This document shows, in pieces, positions 47,346 through 57,848 of a stretch of 64,000 nucleotides of DNA. The first letter of the stretch is position 1, and each line of letters opens with the position of its first letter. The position numbers were made by a program, and so were the translations under genes. Below the pieces are notes generated by a model. It was not told the DNA's origin and searched no databases. It worked only from the letters and a program-made list of their open reading frames with translations. Origin of the DNA: Secundilactobacillus yichangensis (GTDB taxonomy: Bacteria > Bacillota > Bacilli > Lactobacillales > Lactobacillaceae); the NCBI RefSeq assembly GCF_016861565.1, contig NZ_BOLK01000004.1:62001-126000 (forward strand). The letters run 5' to 3'.

Positions 47346-47839
47346 GATTAACAGGGAAAATAGCAATAATGGCAGTTGTCGCTCTGTCGCTTAGCTATCC
47401 GATTCTTTGTTGTACTCCATAATGGACTTGATAACTACTGAGTAATTAACAAGACAGTTTCAAAAAAGCACATGATTTGATTTTGCCTAATTATTTGCGA
47501 TAGGGAAGATGACCCCAAAAAGTCAAACTATTGATATAATAACAGTAGCTAATCATGAAACTCGGGAATCATGATCAAGCTCCTTGAAGTTAACCTCTTT
47601 TACGACAAAAGTCCAGCTATTCTAAGATAGTTGGGCTTTTTGAGTGCTGTCAAACGCGATTTGAAGCATGGTTCATGGATTAGAGGGGCAGTTGTTCGCT
47701 GGTGTGATTGTATCGTTGCGTATTTAAGAAGAGATTGATGGGTTAAGCTAGTCAGTGTAGTTGTACCGTACCATAACCGATACATTTAGGCGTACATATA
47801 ATAGGAAAAGAAAAGGCTTTCATAAGTTAAATAGGGCAA
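47346..47839. other. Region without a supported gene; possible short RNA
   Basis: A hairpin AAGTCCAGCTAT/ATAGTTGGGCTT plus TTTTT (47607-47641, plus strand) looks like a terminator. A TATAAT at 47536-47541 about 70 bp upstream could start a short RNA of about 100 bases. No -35 is convincing and no family is recognised. Confidence 0.3.
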
Positions 47840-47873
47840 CAAAAAAGAGCGATGGTAGAAACACCATCACTCT
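47840..47873 (-). terminator. Satellite-supplied terminator downstream of tRNA-Arg
   Basis: On the minus strand AGAGTGATGGT pairs with ACCATCGCTCT, followed by TTTTTT. It is the first terminator met by minus-strand transcription leaving the tRNA gene in the integrated state. Confidence 0.85.
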
Positions 47874-47881
47874 AGTATGTA

Positions 47882-47893
47882 CTTGCCCTCATC
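47882..47893 (-). repeat. Inverted copy C of GATGAGGGCAAG near attR
   Basis: The 12-bp core is identical to copies at 36569 and 37783, but on the opposite strand. Confidence 0.6.
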
Positions 47894-47916
47894 ACTCGCG
47901 ATAACAATTCCATTTC

Positions 47917-47954
47917 TTACAGAGTTTTTACAGAAAAAGGATTGAATTTACAGA
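47917..47954. promoter_or_regulatory. Integrase arm-type sites near attR
   Basis: TTACAGA occurs at 47917-47923, 47928-47934 and 47948-47954, spaced 11 and 20 bp, in the same orientation as the two copies near attL. Confidence 0.6.
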
Positions 47955-48026
47955 AGATTACGCAATCCCTTAAAAAAGGAATGCTGTTATATCAACGCTT
48001 TAGGGACTGTACATTAACGAAATAAC

Positions 48027-48050
48027 TCTCTTATGCGCCCGGGGGGAATC
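48027..48050. repeat. attR, 24-bp core within tRNA-Arg
   Basis: It reads TCTCTTATGCGCCCGG-G-GGGAATC and overlaps the last 17 bases of the tRNA gene. The G at position 17 differs from attL. Confidence 0.9.
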
Positions 48051-48105
48051 GAACCCTCATTTCAAGAACCGGAATCTTACGTGCGATCCATTACACTACG
48101 GGCGC
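48034..48105 (-). tRNA. tRNA-Arg (anticodon CCG)
   Basis: The 72-base gene folds into a cloverleaf. The acceptor GCGCCCG/CGGGCGC is perfect. The D-arm is GTG/CAC and the anticodon stem TAAGA/TCTTG has loop TTCCGGT (anticodon CCG). The T-arm GAGGG-TTCGATT-CCCCC has an A-C mismatch at its second pair. CCA is not encoded. The 3' 17 bases come from the integrated satellite; the attL copy would give CCCTC and a perfect T-stem. Confidence 0.93.
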
Positions 48106-48216
48106 AGGTTAACTGCTTTTCAACACTAGAATACTATACCTGAAATTGAATATAAATACAAGGGTAAATCTCTTAAATGGGTTGAGTGATTGACAGCAGA
48201 TTGTTTGTACGGTTAG

Positions 48217-48246
48217 TTTGCATTTGGATAGGCCGCCTGCTATAAT
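48217..48246 (+). promoter_or_regulatory. Promoter of cggR-gap operon
   Basis: TTTGCA (48217-48222) and TATAAT (48241-48246) are spaced 18 bp, upstream of the CggR operator, as in Bacillus. Confidence 0.6.
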
Positions 48247-48292
48247 CTTGGTTGTGGGTAGCAATAAGCACCCATTAATTTTTGACCTCTAT

Positions 48293-48327
48293 GGGTCACA
48301 TTACGTCACTATGGGACATAACCTGTC
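48293..48327 (+). promoter_or_regulatory. CggR operator
   Basis: GGGTC-N6-CGTC-N5-GGGAC-N6-TGTC matches the tandem CggR half-site arrangement known from B. subtilis (GGGAC-N6-TGTC twice), with the upstream half degenerate. It lies downstream of the -10, where CggR would act as a roadblock relieved by fructose-1,6-bisphosphate. Confidence 0.75.
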
Positions 48328-48345
48328 CCATGATGATGGAGAGAG

Positions 48346-49383
48346 TTGGTTAAGACTATGGATCTCGAGTGGAGATGGGTGAACGCGGTTGTACCGAAGA
48401 TGACCCAGAAGCTGCTCAGACGGTATTCATTGCTGTCAACGATTAGGCAGATGCAACCAGTTGGCCGTCGTTCATTAGCCGACAAGATGGCGTTAACCGA
48501 GCGGACGGTTAGAACTGACTTGGATAGCTTGGTCGATACCGGTCTAGTTTCGATGCAGACCAACGGTGTTTGGCTGACTGACGATGGTCAAAAAGCAATT
48601 CTTAACTTGCAGCCGTTAGTAGCTGATCTGACAGGTCTTCGTAAGAAGGAAACCATGCTTAAAGAGCGTCTTGGATTACAGAACTGTTTGATTGTTTCTG
48701 GTGATTCAGATAGTCGCCCAGACGTTAAACAAGCAATGGGTAAAGCTGCTAATGACTTGCTGCAGCAACAGTTACCAACTGGCGAAAGCATTATTGCTGT
48801 CATGGGTGGTACGACAATGGCTGCGGTTGCTAGCACGCTGTCTTCTGCGATGGGTGATGGTCGGCAGTTAACCTTTGTTCCAGCCCGGGGCGGCATGGGT
48901 GAATCACCCAAGATTCAAGCAAATACGGTCTGTGCACGAATGGCTGAAGCAACTGATGGCCGTTTTCAAGCCTTGTACTTGCCTGAATTGAGCTCAGAAG
49001 CAGCGTCAAGTTCACTACGTCATGAACCTGCAATTGCGCAGACCCTTGATTTGATCGATCACGCTAACGTGGCGATTCATTGTGTGGGTGACGCGATGGC
49101 AATGGCGAAAAGGCGTCAAATGTCCAACGAGGTAACAGCAACGTTAATTAAGCGACACGCAGTAGGAGAGGCATTTGGTGATTTCTTTGATCAGGATGGT
49201 CAAATTGTTTACCGAGTACCTAAACTAGGCTTGTCAATTTCTGATTTAGACCGAATGGATCTAGTCGTTGCCGTTGCTGGTGGCCACAGTAAGGCTGCCG
49301 CCGTTGAGGCATATTTCAAAATTCCTCCGACCAAAACATTTTTAGTTACGGACGAAGGATTAGCTGACATGATTTTAAAGTAG
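48346..49383 (+). CDS. cggR: Central glycolytic genes regulator CggR (SorC family)
   Basis: This protein of about 341-345 residues has an N-terminal winged helix ('RRYSLLSTIRQMQPVGRRSLADKMALTERTVRTDLDSL') and a SorC sugar-phosphate-binding domain ('VMGGTTMAAVASTL', 'GDAMAMAKRR', 'VVAVAGGHSKAAAVEAYFK'). It represses the downstream glycolytic genes until fructose-1,6-bisphosphate binds. Start choice is uncertain: the TTG at 48346 is only 2 bases from GGAGAG and the ATG at 48358 is 14 bases away. Confidence 0.94.
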   Translation: MVKTMDLEWRWVNAVVPKMTQKLLRRYSLLSTIRQMQPVGRRSLADKMALTERTVRTDLDSLVDTGLVSMQTNGVWLTDDGQKAILNLQPLVADLTGLRKKETMLKERLGLQNCLIVSGDSDSRPDVKQAMGKAANDLLQQQLPTGESIIAVMGGTTMAAVASTLSSAMGDGRQLTFVPARGGMGESPKIQANTVCARMAEATDGRFQALYLPELSSEAASSSLRHEPAIAQTLDLIDHANVAIHCVGDAMAMAKRRQMSNEVTATLIKRHAVGEAFGDFFDQDGQIVYRVPKLGLSISDLDRMDLVVAVAGGHSKAAAVEAYFKIPPTKTFLVTDEGLADMILK

Positions 49384-49452
49384 TGATACTATGTATTAGT
49401 GTCGCTGTTTAAAATAATTATTTTTTACTTCCTAAAGGAGGAAAACACAGTT

Positions 49453-50463
49453 ATGACTGTAAAAATTGGTATTAACGGTTTTGGCCGTATTGGACGTTTA
49501 GCATTCAAGCGGATCCACGAACTTCATTCTAACGACATCGAAGTGGCAGCAATCAATGATTTGACTACCCCTTCAATGTTAGCTTACTTATTAAAGTATG
49601 ATTCAACACATGGTCGTTTCCCTGGCGAAGTTTCAGCAACTGATAAAGGTATCGTTGTTGATGGCAAGGAAATCCCTGTATATGCAGAACCAAAGGCTCA
49701 AAACATTCCTTGGGTTAAGAACGACGGTGTTGACTTTGTTCTCGAATGTACTGGTTTTTACACTTCAGAAGAAAAGTCACAAGCTCACTTGGATGCCGGC
49801 GCAAAGCGGGTCCTCATTTCAGCTCCTGCTGGTGCCGTTCGTACTGTTGTTCCAGGTGTTAACTTGGATACTTTACAAGCTGACGACAAGATCGTTTCAG
49901 CTGGTTCATGCACAACCAACTGTTTAGCACCATTAGCATACTTCATGAATGAAGAATTTGGTATCAAGGCTGGTACTATGACTACTATCCACGCCTTCAC
50001 ATCAACTCAACAAATTCTTGATGGCCCTCGCGGCAAGAAGATGCGTAACAACCGTACTGCAAGCATTAACACTATTCCTCACTCAACTGGTGCAGCTAAA
50101 GCTATTGGCTTAGTTATCCCAGAATTGAATGGTAAGTTACAAGGTCATGCACAACGTGTTGCTGTTGTTGATGGTTCATTGACTGAATTAGTTGCTGTTC
50201 TTGACAAGAAGGTTACAGCTGACGAAATCAACGCTGCAATCAAGAAGCACACAGTTAACAACGATGCTTTCGGTTACAACGATGATGAAATTGTTTCAAC
50301 TGATATCATTGACGACCCTCATGGCTCAGTATTTGACCCAACTCAAACTGAAGTTACGACTGCCGGTGATACTCAAATCGTTAAGACTGTTGCTTGGTAC
50401 GACAACGAATGGGGCTTCACTTGCAACATGGTTCGTACATTATTGCACTTTGCTTCACTTTAA
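49453..50463 (+). CDS. gap: Glyceraldehyde-3-phosphate dehydrogenase, type I
   Basis: This 336-residue enzyme oxidises glyceraldehyde-3-phosphate with NAD. The Rossmann '[14 protein letters not shown]' is at the N-terminus and the catalytic Cys in '[13 protein letters not shown]' near 155. It ends '[22 protein letters not shown]'. AAAGGAGG precedes the ATG at 49453. Codon use is strongly biased (highly expressed), as in pgk and eno. Confidence 0.98.
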   Translation: MTVKIGINGFGRIGRLAFKRIHELHSNDIEVAAINDLTTPSMLAYLLKYDSTHGRFPGEVSATDKGIVVDGKEIPVYAEPKAQNIPWVKNDGVDFVLECTGFYTSEEKSQAHLDAGAKRVLISAPAGAVRTVVPGVNLDTLQADDKIVSAGSCTTNCLAPLAYFMNEEFGIKAGTMTTIHAFTSTQQILDGPRGKKMRNNRTASINTIPHSTGAAKAIGLVIPELNGKLQGHAQRVAVVDGSLTELVAVLDKKVTADEINAAIKKHTVNNDAFGYNDDEIVSTDIIDDPHGSVFDPTQTEVTTAGDTQIVKTVAWYDNEWGFTCNMVRTLLHFASL

Positions 50464-50485
50464 TATTTAATTCGTAAAAAACTAA

Positions 50486-50518
50486 AAGGCGGAGGAGGGA
50501 GACTTTCTCCGCTTTTTA
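50486..50518 (+). terminator. Hairpin between gap and pgk
   Basis: GGCGGAG pairs with CTCCGCT, followed by TTTTT. It may be a partial terminator or processing site that raises gap over pgk. Confidence 0.6.
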
Positions 50519-50582
50519 CAACAATTGACTTGTACCAGAGGTCACAATGATCAACTTGATATAAATCAGGAGGACTTTTAAA

Positions 50583-51785
50583 TTGGCTAAATTAACAGTT
50601 TCAGATTTAGATGTAAAGGGTAAAAAAGTCTTAATGCGTGTGGACTTCAACGTGCCCATTAAGAACGGTGTGATTGGTAACGATAACCGGATCGTTGCTG
50701 CATTACCAACCATCAAATACGTGATTGAACACGGCGGCAAAGCCATCTTGCTTTCTCACTTAGGCCGGATCAAGTCAGAAGACGACAAGCCGGGCTTATC
50801 AATGCGTCCAGTTGCAGAACGTCTTTCAAACTTATTGAACAAGCCCGTTACCTTTGTTCCTGCTACTGAAGGTGCACAGCTTGAAGATGCCATCAACAAG
50901 ATGAACGATGGCGACGTCTTAGTGATGGAAAACACCCGTTATGAAGACGTTAAGAACGGTGAACAAGTTAAGCGCGAATCCAAGAACGATCCAGCTTTAG
51001 GCAAGTACTGGGCCTCACTCGGTGATCTTTTCATCAACGATGCTTTCGGTACTGCTCACCGTCAACATGCTTCTAACGTTGGGATTGCTTCCAACATGCC
51101 ACAAACCGCTGCTGGTTTCTTAATGGAAAAGGAAATTAAGTTTATCGGTGGCGCGGTTTCAAATCCAGCTCATCCATTCGTTGCCATCTTAGGTGGTGCC
51201 AAGGTTTCTGATAAGATCGGTGTTATTGACAACTTATTAGACAAAGCCGACAAAGTCATTATCGGTGGTGGTATGACTTACACCTTCTATGCTGCTAAAG
51301 GCATGAAGATTGGTAACTCATTAGTTGAAAAGGACAAGATCGATTTAGCTAAAGAAATCATGGACAAGGCTGGCGACAAGTTAGTATTGCCCGTTGATTC
51401 CGTTGTTGCTGAAAAGTTCGATAACGACGCTGCCCACAAGACTGTCGAAGGCGACATTCCTGATGGCTACATGGCTTTGGATATCGGTCCTAAGTCAGTT
51501 GCCCAATTTGAAGACGTTTTGAAGTCAGCTAAGTTAGTTGTTTGGAACGGCCCAATGGGTGTGTTCGAAATGAGCAACTACGCTGAAGGAACGCTTGAAA
51601 TCGGTAAGTACTTAGGTACTTTGACTGATGCTACAACCATTGTTGGTGGTGGTGACTCAACTGCTGCTGTTCAACAACTTGGTGTTGGCGACAAGTTAAC
51701 TCACATTTCTACCGGTGGCGGTGCTTCATTGGAATACCTTGAAGGTAAGACTTTACCTGGTATTGCTGCTATCAGCGAAAAGTAA
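50583..51785 (+). CDS. pgk: Phosphoglycerate kinase
   Basis: This 400-residue ATP-forming glycolytic enzyme has '[12 protein letters not shown]' at the N-terminus, 'LLSHLGRI' near 58, '[11 protein letters not shown]' near 155, '[10 protein letters not shown]' near 203 and '[11 protein letters not shown]' near 357. The TTG start follows AGGAGG with 9 bases spacing. Highly biased codons. Confidence 0.98.
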   Translation: MAKLTVSDLDVKGKKVLMRVDFNVPIKNGVIGNDNRIVAALPTIKYVIEHGGKAILLSHLGRIKSEDDKPGLSMRPVAERLSNLLNKPVTFVPATEGAQLEDAINKMNDGDVLVMENTRYEDVKNGEQVKRESKNDPALGKYWASLGDLFINDAFGTAHRQHASNVGIASNMPQTAAGFLMEKEIKFIGGAVSNPAHPFVAILGGAKVSDKIGVIDNLLDKADKVIIGGGMTYTFYAAKGMKIGNSLVEKDKIDLAKEIMDKAGDKLVLPVDSVVAEKFDNDAAHKTVEGDIPDGYMALDIGPKSVAQFEDVLKSAKLVVWNGPMGVFEMSNYAEGTLEIGKYLGTLTDATTIVGGGDSTAAVQQLGVGDKLTHISTGGGASLEYLEGKTLPGIAAISEK

Positions 51786-51792
51786 ATTGGTT

Positions 51793-51822
51793 AAAGAAGC
51801 TGGGATGATTCCTGGCTTCTTT
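51793..51822 (+). terminator. Terminator after pgk
   Basis: AAAGAAGCTGG pairs with CCTGGCTTCTTT (one mismatch). tpiA downstream has different codon use and may have its own promoter. Confidence 0.65.
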
Positions 51823-51941
51823 GCGCATTTTCAGTGATTCTGACCGTTTTCTTAAATTGATAGTGAGCTTCACTAGCTAAAACTTTTTCATTCCGATAGA
51901 ATGGTGTTGTTATAAATGACTGAACAAAAGGAGCGTTTACT

Positions 51942-52697
51942 GTGCGGATACCACTTATTGCGGGTAATTGGAAGATGAATAAGTCTGTCGATGAGGCCCG
52001 TTCGTTTATGCAAATTGTTTCAGATCAGCTGCCTGAACCTGATCAAGTGGAGACGGCAATTGCAGCGCCTGCTATTTTGTTAGAAACAATGATTGAAGCT
52101 AATGGTGCAGATCGATTAAGAATTGGTGCTGAGAATTGTTACTATGAGGATGCAGGTGCGTTTACCGGCGAGACATCACCGCAGGCGCTTGCCGAAATGG
52201 GCATTCCATACGTAATCGTTGGTCATTCTGAACGACGAAGTTATTTTAACGAAACGGATGACATTATTAACCGTAAAGTGCATGCGGTCTATCGTAATCA
52301 TATGACGCCGATTCTGTGCTGCGATGAAACGATGGGTCGACTGGAAGCCGGCGAAAAGATTCACTGGGTAGTCAGCCAAGTCACCGGTGCTTTAAAAGAC
52401 ATCAGTGAAGACTTAGCTCGTCAGCTGGTGATTGCCTATGAACCAAGCTGGGCAATCGGCAGCGGTAAGTCGGCTTCAGCTGATCAGGCCGAAGAGGGCT
52501 GTTACCTGATTCGGCAGACTATTGCTGATATTTATGGTGATGATGTTGCCAATGAAATGCGTGTTTTGTACGGTGGCAGTGTCAACCCGGAAAACATTTC
52601 TCAGATTATGGCTAAGCAAAATATCGACGGTGTTTTAGCCGGTGGCGCTAGTCTTGATCCGGAAACCTTTCTGCAATTGGTACACTACCAAAAATAA
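51942..52697 (+). CDS. tpiA: Triose-phosphate isomerase
   Basis: This 251-residue TIM-barrel enzyme has 'GNWKMNKS' at the N-terminus (Lys of the active site), His in 'VIVGHSERR' near 95, the catalytic Glu in '[15 protein letters not shown]' near 168, and '[10 protein letters not shown]' near 210. The GTG start follows AAAGGAGCG. Codon use is clearly less biased than in gap, pgk and eno, and the terminator-like hairpin before it suggests separate expression. Confidence 0.97.
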   Translation: MRIPLIAGNWKMNKSVDEARSFMQIVSDQLPEPDQVETAIAAPAILLETMIEANGADRLRIGAENCYYEDAGAFTGETSPQALAEMGIPYVIVGHSERRSYFNETDDIINRKVHAVYRNHMTPILCCDETMGRLEAGEKIHWVVSQVTGALKDISEDLARQLVIAYEPSWAIGSGKSASADQAEEGCYLIRQTIADIYGDDVANEMRVLYGGSVNPENISQIMAKQNIDGVLAGGASLDPETFLQLVHYQK

Positions 52698-52781
52698 ACT
52701 CAAATAGTAATTGCAAGTTCAAAGGTAAACTAATAAAATAGACTGCGGGGAACTGTTTCCCGCTAGGTTAAACTTTCATAA

Positions 52782-54113
<1,332 letters not shown>

Positions 54114-54149
54114 TAATAAAGAGCTGTTAGGTTTAACAGCTTAATATTG

Positions 54150-54192
54150 AAGGTTTCAAATGATGCTGGTCATCGTTTGGAACCTTTTTTTA
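54150..54192 (+). terminator. Terminator after eno
   Basis: AAGGTTTCAAATGA pairs with TCATCGTTTGGAACCTT and is followed by TTTTTTT. Confidence 0.85.
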
Positions 54193-54260
54193 TTTTGTCA
54201 ATTTTTGTCGGTCATTCTTGCGTAGTTAATTGCATAACAAGAAGGGAGCAAGATTGGCAA

Positions 54261-55781
54261 ATGAAATTTAATCGACTATTGTTAGGATTAGCTGTCGCAG
54301 CGGGAGCAGGACTGCCCGGTATTAAGGCGCAAGCGGCAGAGGGGGCTTTTACACCTTACGAATTGACGTATAAGGTGACTAGGAGTGTCCAAAATGCTGA
54401 TTCAATAACTTGGATCAATCTACCAGATCAGACTAAAACCATCTCGGTAAAAGCGCCAATACCTGATGTGACGGGATTTAATAGCAACGGAGACATGATT
54501 TATAATTTGGGTACCGAATTTCCAGATTATCTCGATTGGAATAAGCAAGTTTTATCTCCTGTGCTGATTCCGAAAGATAAGAAGCATGTGTATTATGAGA
54601 TCAGATTACAGGCAAAATATAACAAGCCCAAACTACATTACGTTCTCGAAAACCCTGATACTACTCGCAGTTCGAAGCATTTTACGGAATATCATTTTCT
54701 TTACGGTACTGTTGACGGGACGTTTCAGCCACGTTTATCAAATGAGTTAAAATCTGACTATGATTTAGTGGATAGTGAAGAAACAAAAATTACTAATAGT
54801 ACTGAACCAATTGAAACAGTTATTCACCGAAAATCAGTGACATTTCAGGCAACGTATGTTGATCGTAATGGCGAAATAGTGAATGCTCATGATTTACCAT
54901 CAGAGTTTACCGTTCCCTTTGATCAAGTTAAGGAAAAGTTGACAGGTCTCTCAAAACAACTGAACGATCAAGATTATCAGGTTGACTCACCAGAGGTTAC
55001 TTACGATGAAGACGGTAACGGTAAGGTTCAATTTTCAGTTGAAAAGAATGCTGAAAATAAACCGAAACCAGATCCTGAACCTGAAACGAAGCCAGAGGGA
55101 GAAACAAAACCGGATCCGAAGCCAGAGACAAAACCGGAAGAGGAGACTAAACCAGAACCGGGTACCAAGCCTGATACTAAGCCTGAGGTCAAGCCAGATA
55201 CTAAACCTGAGGTCAAGCCTGATACGAAGCCGAATACTAAACCTGAGGTCAAGCCTGATACGAAGCCGGATACTAAACCTGAGGTCAAACCTGATACGAA
55301 GCCGGATACTAAACCTGAGGTCAAACCTGATACGAAGCCGGATACTAAACCTGAGGTCAAGCCTGATACGAAGCCTGATACGAAGCCTGAGGTCAAACCT
55401 GATACGAACCCCGATACGAAGCCTGATACTAAACCAGAAACTAAACCAGAAACTAAACCCGAGCCAGCACCAAAGCCTGATCCTGTACCAGAAATTATCC
55501 CAAAGCCGATTTATATCGAAAACAACCCTTCTGTGTCCCAGTCACCAGCATTCAAGGAATTGTTAGATCGATTTATGAAGTTAATGGATCGTTATACTAA
55601 CTTATTGGAAAAGCAGAATAATCTACACCCCAAAAAGGCTCAGCATAAAAAAGTTAAGACTAAGCAGCATAAAAAAAAGGTTCATAAGACACATAAAAAG
55701 CACAAGAAAAGTGCCAAATCAAAGAAGCATCAGCATCACAGCTCTAAAAAGCATACGAGAAAAATCATTCACAAACGTTAA
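54261..55781 (+). CDS. Secreted repeat-rich surface protein with Lys/His C-terminal tail
   Basis: This 506-residue protein begins with a signal peptide ([28 protein letters not shown]). An N-terminal domain (about 30-190) follows, then a MucBP-like module (about 195-260, '[14 protein letters not shown]'). A Pro/Lys/Glu/Thr/Asp repeat region (about 265-410) is built from [12 protein letters not shown] units. A short helical segment (about 425-455) precedes a tail of about 50 residues that is mostly Lys and His. No LPXTG or membrane anchor is present. The tail could bind anionic wall polymers electrostatically, an inference. The start ATG 54261 follows GAAGGGAGC. Confidence 0.8.
   Translation: MKFNRLLLGLAVAAGAGLPGIKAQAAEGAFTPYELTYKVTRSVQNADSITWINLPDQTKTISVKAPIPDVTGFNSNGDMIYNLGTEFPDYLDWNKQVLSPVLIPKDKKHVYYEIRLQAKYNKPKLHYVLENPDTTRSSKHFTEYHFLYGTVDGTFQPRLSNELKSDYDLVDSEETKITNSTEPIETVIHRKSVTFQATYVDRNGEIVNAHDLPSEFTVPFDQVKEKLTGLSKQLNDQDYQVDSPEVTYDEDGNGKVQFSVEKNAENKPKPDPEPETKPEGETKPDPKPETKPEEETKPEPGTKPDTKPEVKPDTKPEVKPDTKPNTKPEVKPDTKPDTKPEVKPDTKPDTKPEVKPDTKPDTKPEVKPDTKPDTKPEVKPDTNPDTKPDTKPETKPETKPEPAPKPDPVPEIIPKPIYIENNPSVSQSPAFKELLDRFMKLMDRYTNLLEKQNNLHPKKAQHKKVKTKQHKKKVHKTHKKHKKSAKSKKHQHHSSKKHTRKIIHKR
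55140..55450 (+). repeat. In-frame tandem repeats of the surface protein
   Basis: Units of 33-36 bases encode variants of [12 protein letters not shown]; several adjacent units are identical at DNA level. Copy number is likely to vary by slippage or recombination. Confidence 0.85.
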
Positions 55782-55809
55782 AACATGCTGCTTAGATAAA
55801 ATAACGGTA

Positions 55810-55838
55810 AGCACCTGATTTAACATCAGGTGCTTGCA
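55810..55838 (+). terminator. Hairpin after the surface-protein gene
   Basis: AAGCACCTGAT pairs perfectly with ATCAGGTGCTT; only a weak T tail follows. Confidence 0.6.
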
Positions 55839-55886
55839 TACATATGATAGAATGATATCCGAACGAAAAACGTGAGGAGCATATTA

Positions 55887-57425
55887 ATGAACGATACGAA
55901 GCCTAAAAAAATTGATTTTTCGCGAATCAATGCGGTAGCACAAGGAATTTTAATTGGCTTGATTGCTGGAGTGATCGTGAGTGTCTTCCGCTTGTTGATC
56001 AGTCATGGATTACAGCTAGTGCAGTGGTTCTTTCGGCAAGCAAATCATAATCCTTGGTTACTAGTGATTTGGGTGGCAGTCAGTATTTTACTGACGTTGC
56101 TTATTGGTCACTGGATCAAGGAGACGCCCGAAATTAAGGGGTCTGGTATTCCCCAAGTTGAAGGTCAATTAATGGGAGAAGTTGAGTACAAGTGGTGGCC
56201 AGTACTGTGGAAAAAGTTCGCGGGTGGCGTCTTGGCTATCGGCAGTGGCCTGTTTCTTGGTCGTGAAGGGCCTTCAATTCAGTTAGGTGCAACTGTCGGA
56301 CAGGGATTTGCTGCCAGTCGAAAAATATCGGGGAATAAGCGGCGGATTTTAATTGCCAGTGGTGCTTCTGCGGGCCTTTCCGCAGCGTTTAATGCCCCTA
56401 TTGCCAGCTCATTATTTATTTTGGAGGAAGTTTATCATAACTTCTCGACGATGGTCTGGATTACGGCTCTGGCCAGCGCGATTGCTGCTGATTTTGTCTC
56501 CACGTTCTTTTTTGGTTTAACCCCCGTTTTACATATTGATTATGTGCATGTTTTGCCATTAGGACAGTATGGCTGGCTGATTTTGCTGGGCTTATTACTG
56601 GGACTTTTTGGCCGGCTATACCAAATCGTTGTCTTGCGAGTCGGTTCTTGGTACCATAAATTTAAATTGCTGCCAGATGAATATAATAGTTTGATTGCTT
56701 TTATTTTGTTGATACCAGTTGGCTTATTTCTCCCCCAAATTTTGGGTGGCGGTAATCAGCTGATTATTTCTATTGGTGGTCAGGCACCGGGAATAATGGT
56801 TCTCTTAATCGTTTTTGCGGTTCGCTTTATTTATTCAATGATGGCCTATGGAACAGGGTTACCCGGCGGAATCTTTTTACCAATTTTGACATTGGGTGCT
56901 GTATTAGGCGCGTTGTTTGGACAACTTTTGGTGGCCTTTCATTTGGCAAGTACCAGTCTCGTTCCAATTTTCACCATAACTGCAATGGCTGGGTATTTTG
57001 CGGGAATCAGCAAGGCCCCGTTTACTTCTATTTTACTGATTACCGAAATGGTGGGAACGTTACATCATCTTATGCCATTAGCGGTTGTTTCGTTAATTGC
57101 GTATCTGACAGTAGATGTTTTAGGTGGGACGCCTGTATACGCTGCAATGCTTGAAAAATCGTTGAAGAAGGCGCATCATGGGCAATCAGTGCCAGTAACA
57201 CAGTTGGAATTTCCAGTGTTTGAGAACGCCATTATGGATGGTAAACAGATTCGTGACGTCAATTGGCCCGATGGCACGTTATTGGTTGAAATTAAACGCG
57301 GCGAAAGGGTCATAGTGCCGCACGGGGATACTGTGATTCGCTTAGGTGATACGCTGCTACTAAACGTGCCGCAAAAAAAGCTGTCGCATATTCGCCAAAA
57401 AATGAAACGATTAACCGGTGAATAA
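55887..57425 (+). CDS. ClC-family chloride/proton (or fluoride-type) transporter with TrkA_C domain
   Basis: This is a 512-residue protein. The ClC core has the selectivity motifs 'GSGIPQVEGQL' near 90, 'GREGPSIQLGA' near 130 (gating Glu present) and 'GLPGGIFLPILTLGA' near 325. The C-terminal 75 residues ('IRDVNWPDGTLLVEIKRGERVIVPHGDTVIRLGDTLLL') form an RCK/TrkA_C regulatory domain. The Glu and Ser-Gly-Ile-Pro motif favour a Cl-/H+ antiporter, useful in acid tolerance. The start ATG 55887 follows GTGAGGAGC. Confidence 0.92.
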   Translation: MNDTKPKKIDFSRINAVAQGILIGLIAGVIVSVFRLLISHGLQLVQWFFRQANHNPWLLVIWVAVSILLTLLIGHWIKETPEIKGSGIPQVEGQLMGEVEYKWWPVLWKKFAGGVLAIGSGLFLGREGPSIQLGATVGQGFAASRKISGNKRRILIASGASAGLSAAFNAPIASSLFILEEVYHNFSTMVWITALASAIAADFVSTFFFGLTPVLHIDYVHVLPLGQYGWLILLGLLLGLFGRLYQIVVLRVGSWYHKFKLLPDEYNSLIAFILLIPVGLFLPQILGGGNQLIISIGGQAPGIMVLLIVFAVRFIYSMMAYGTGLPGGIFLPILTLGAVLGALFGQLLVAFHLASTSLVPIFTITAMAGYFAGISKAPFTSILLITEMVGTLHHLMPLAVVSLIAYLTVDVLGGTPVYAAMLEKSLKKAHHGQSVPVTQLEFPVFENAIMDGKQIRDVNWPDGTLLVEIKRGERVIVPHGDTVIRLGDTLLLNVPQKKLSHIRQKMKRLTGE

Positions 57426-57542
57426 CTGATGCAGACATTACTAACGACTACAATTTGAGCCATAGGGTAGTAATCTATCTATTTTTATGATAAATTGTAT
57501 AGAGGTATTGTCGGAGGAAAAGTAGCAATAGGAGGCAATTTC

Positions 57543-57779
57543 TTGTACAATTTACTGTTAACATTATTGATGATCGATAGTGTACTTATTATAATTGCTG
57601 TGTTAATGCAGCCCGCTAAGCAGGATGATGCAATGTCTGCCCTAAGTGGCGGCGGTACAGATTTATTTTCCCATCAGAAAGCTCGGGGCTTTGAAGCATT
57701 CATGCAAAAAGCAACTGTAGTTTTGGGAGTTATTTTCTTTGCGCTGGCGTTAGCATTAGCCTATCTATCTTCACACTAG
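57543..57779 (+). CDS. secG: Preprotein translocase subunit SecG
   Basis: This 78-residue protein has two hydrophobic helices joined by the family loop 'QPAKQDDAMSALSGGGTDLFSHQKARGFE'. The TTG start at 57543 follows AGGAGG; the 57495 frame start adds an untypical N-terminus. secG upstream of an esterase and rnr-smpB is the standard Firmicutes order. Confidence 0.95.
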   Translation: MYNLLLTLLMIDSVLIIIAVLMQPAKQDDAMSALSGGGTDLFSHQKARGFEAFMQKATVVLGVIFFALALALAYLSSH

Positions 57780-57785
57780 CAATAG

Positions 57786-57816
57786 ATCCTCCTGTGATGA
57801 CCACAGGAGGATTTTT
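57786..57816 (+). terminator. Terminator-like hairpin after secG
   Basis: ATCCTCCTGTG pairs perfectly with CACAGGAGGAT, followed by TTTTT. Confidence 0.85.
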
Positions 57817-57848
57817 GACTTTTACCACCACTGACCGGAGGTGAATAA

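Larger units (their letters stand above)
35241..48050. mobile_element. Integrated phage satellite (PICI-like), 12.8 kb, in tRNA-Arg
   Basis: The element is bounded by a 24-bp duplication (35241-35264 and 48027-48050, one mismatch) at the 3' end of tRNA-Arg. It holds an integrase beside attL, a divergent CI/Cro-like switch, an HTH excisionase-like gene, a primase-helicase plus iteron origin, an ArpU-like regulator and a capsid protein. Cargo lies next to attR. Terminase, portal, prohead protease, tail and lysis genes are not recognisable. This fits a phage-inducible chromosomal island that needs a helper phage. A deletion remnant of a full prophage is the alternative, but the compact intact replication and switch modules argue against random decay. 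Confidence 0.8.

Noticed and set aside
47600-47785. 61-codon minus-strand frame near attR
   Set aside because: It crosses a plus-strand terminator hairpin and shows no recognisable protein features.
35241-48050. CRISPR array or toxin-antitoxin locus in the element
   Set aside because: No regularly spaced repeat-spacer pattern is present. The short repeats found are iterons, operators and arm sites, and no toxin-antitoxin pair is recognisable.
54982-55566. Long alternative frames and an antisense frame across the surface-protein repeats
   Set aside because: Tandem repeats with a unit length divisible by three keep all frames open. The signal peptide and domain structure support only the 54261-55781 frame.
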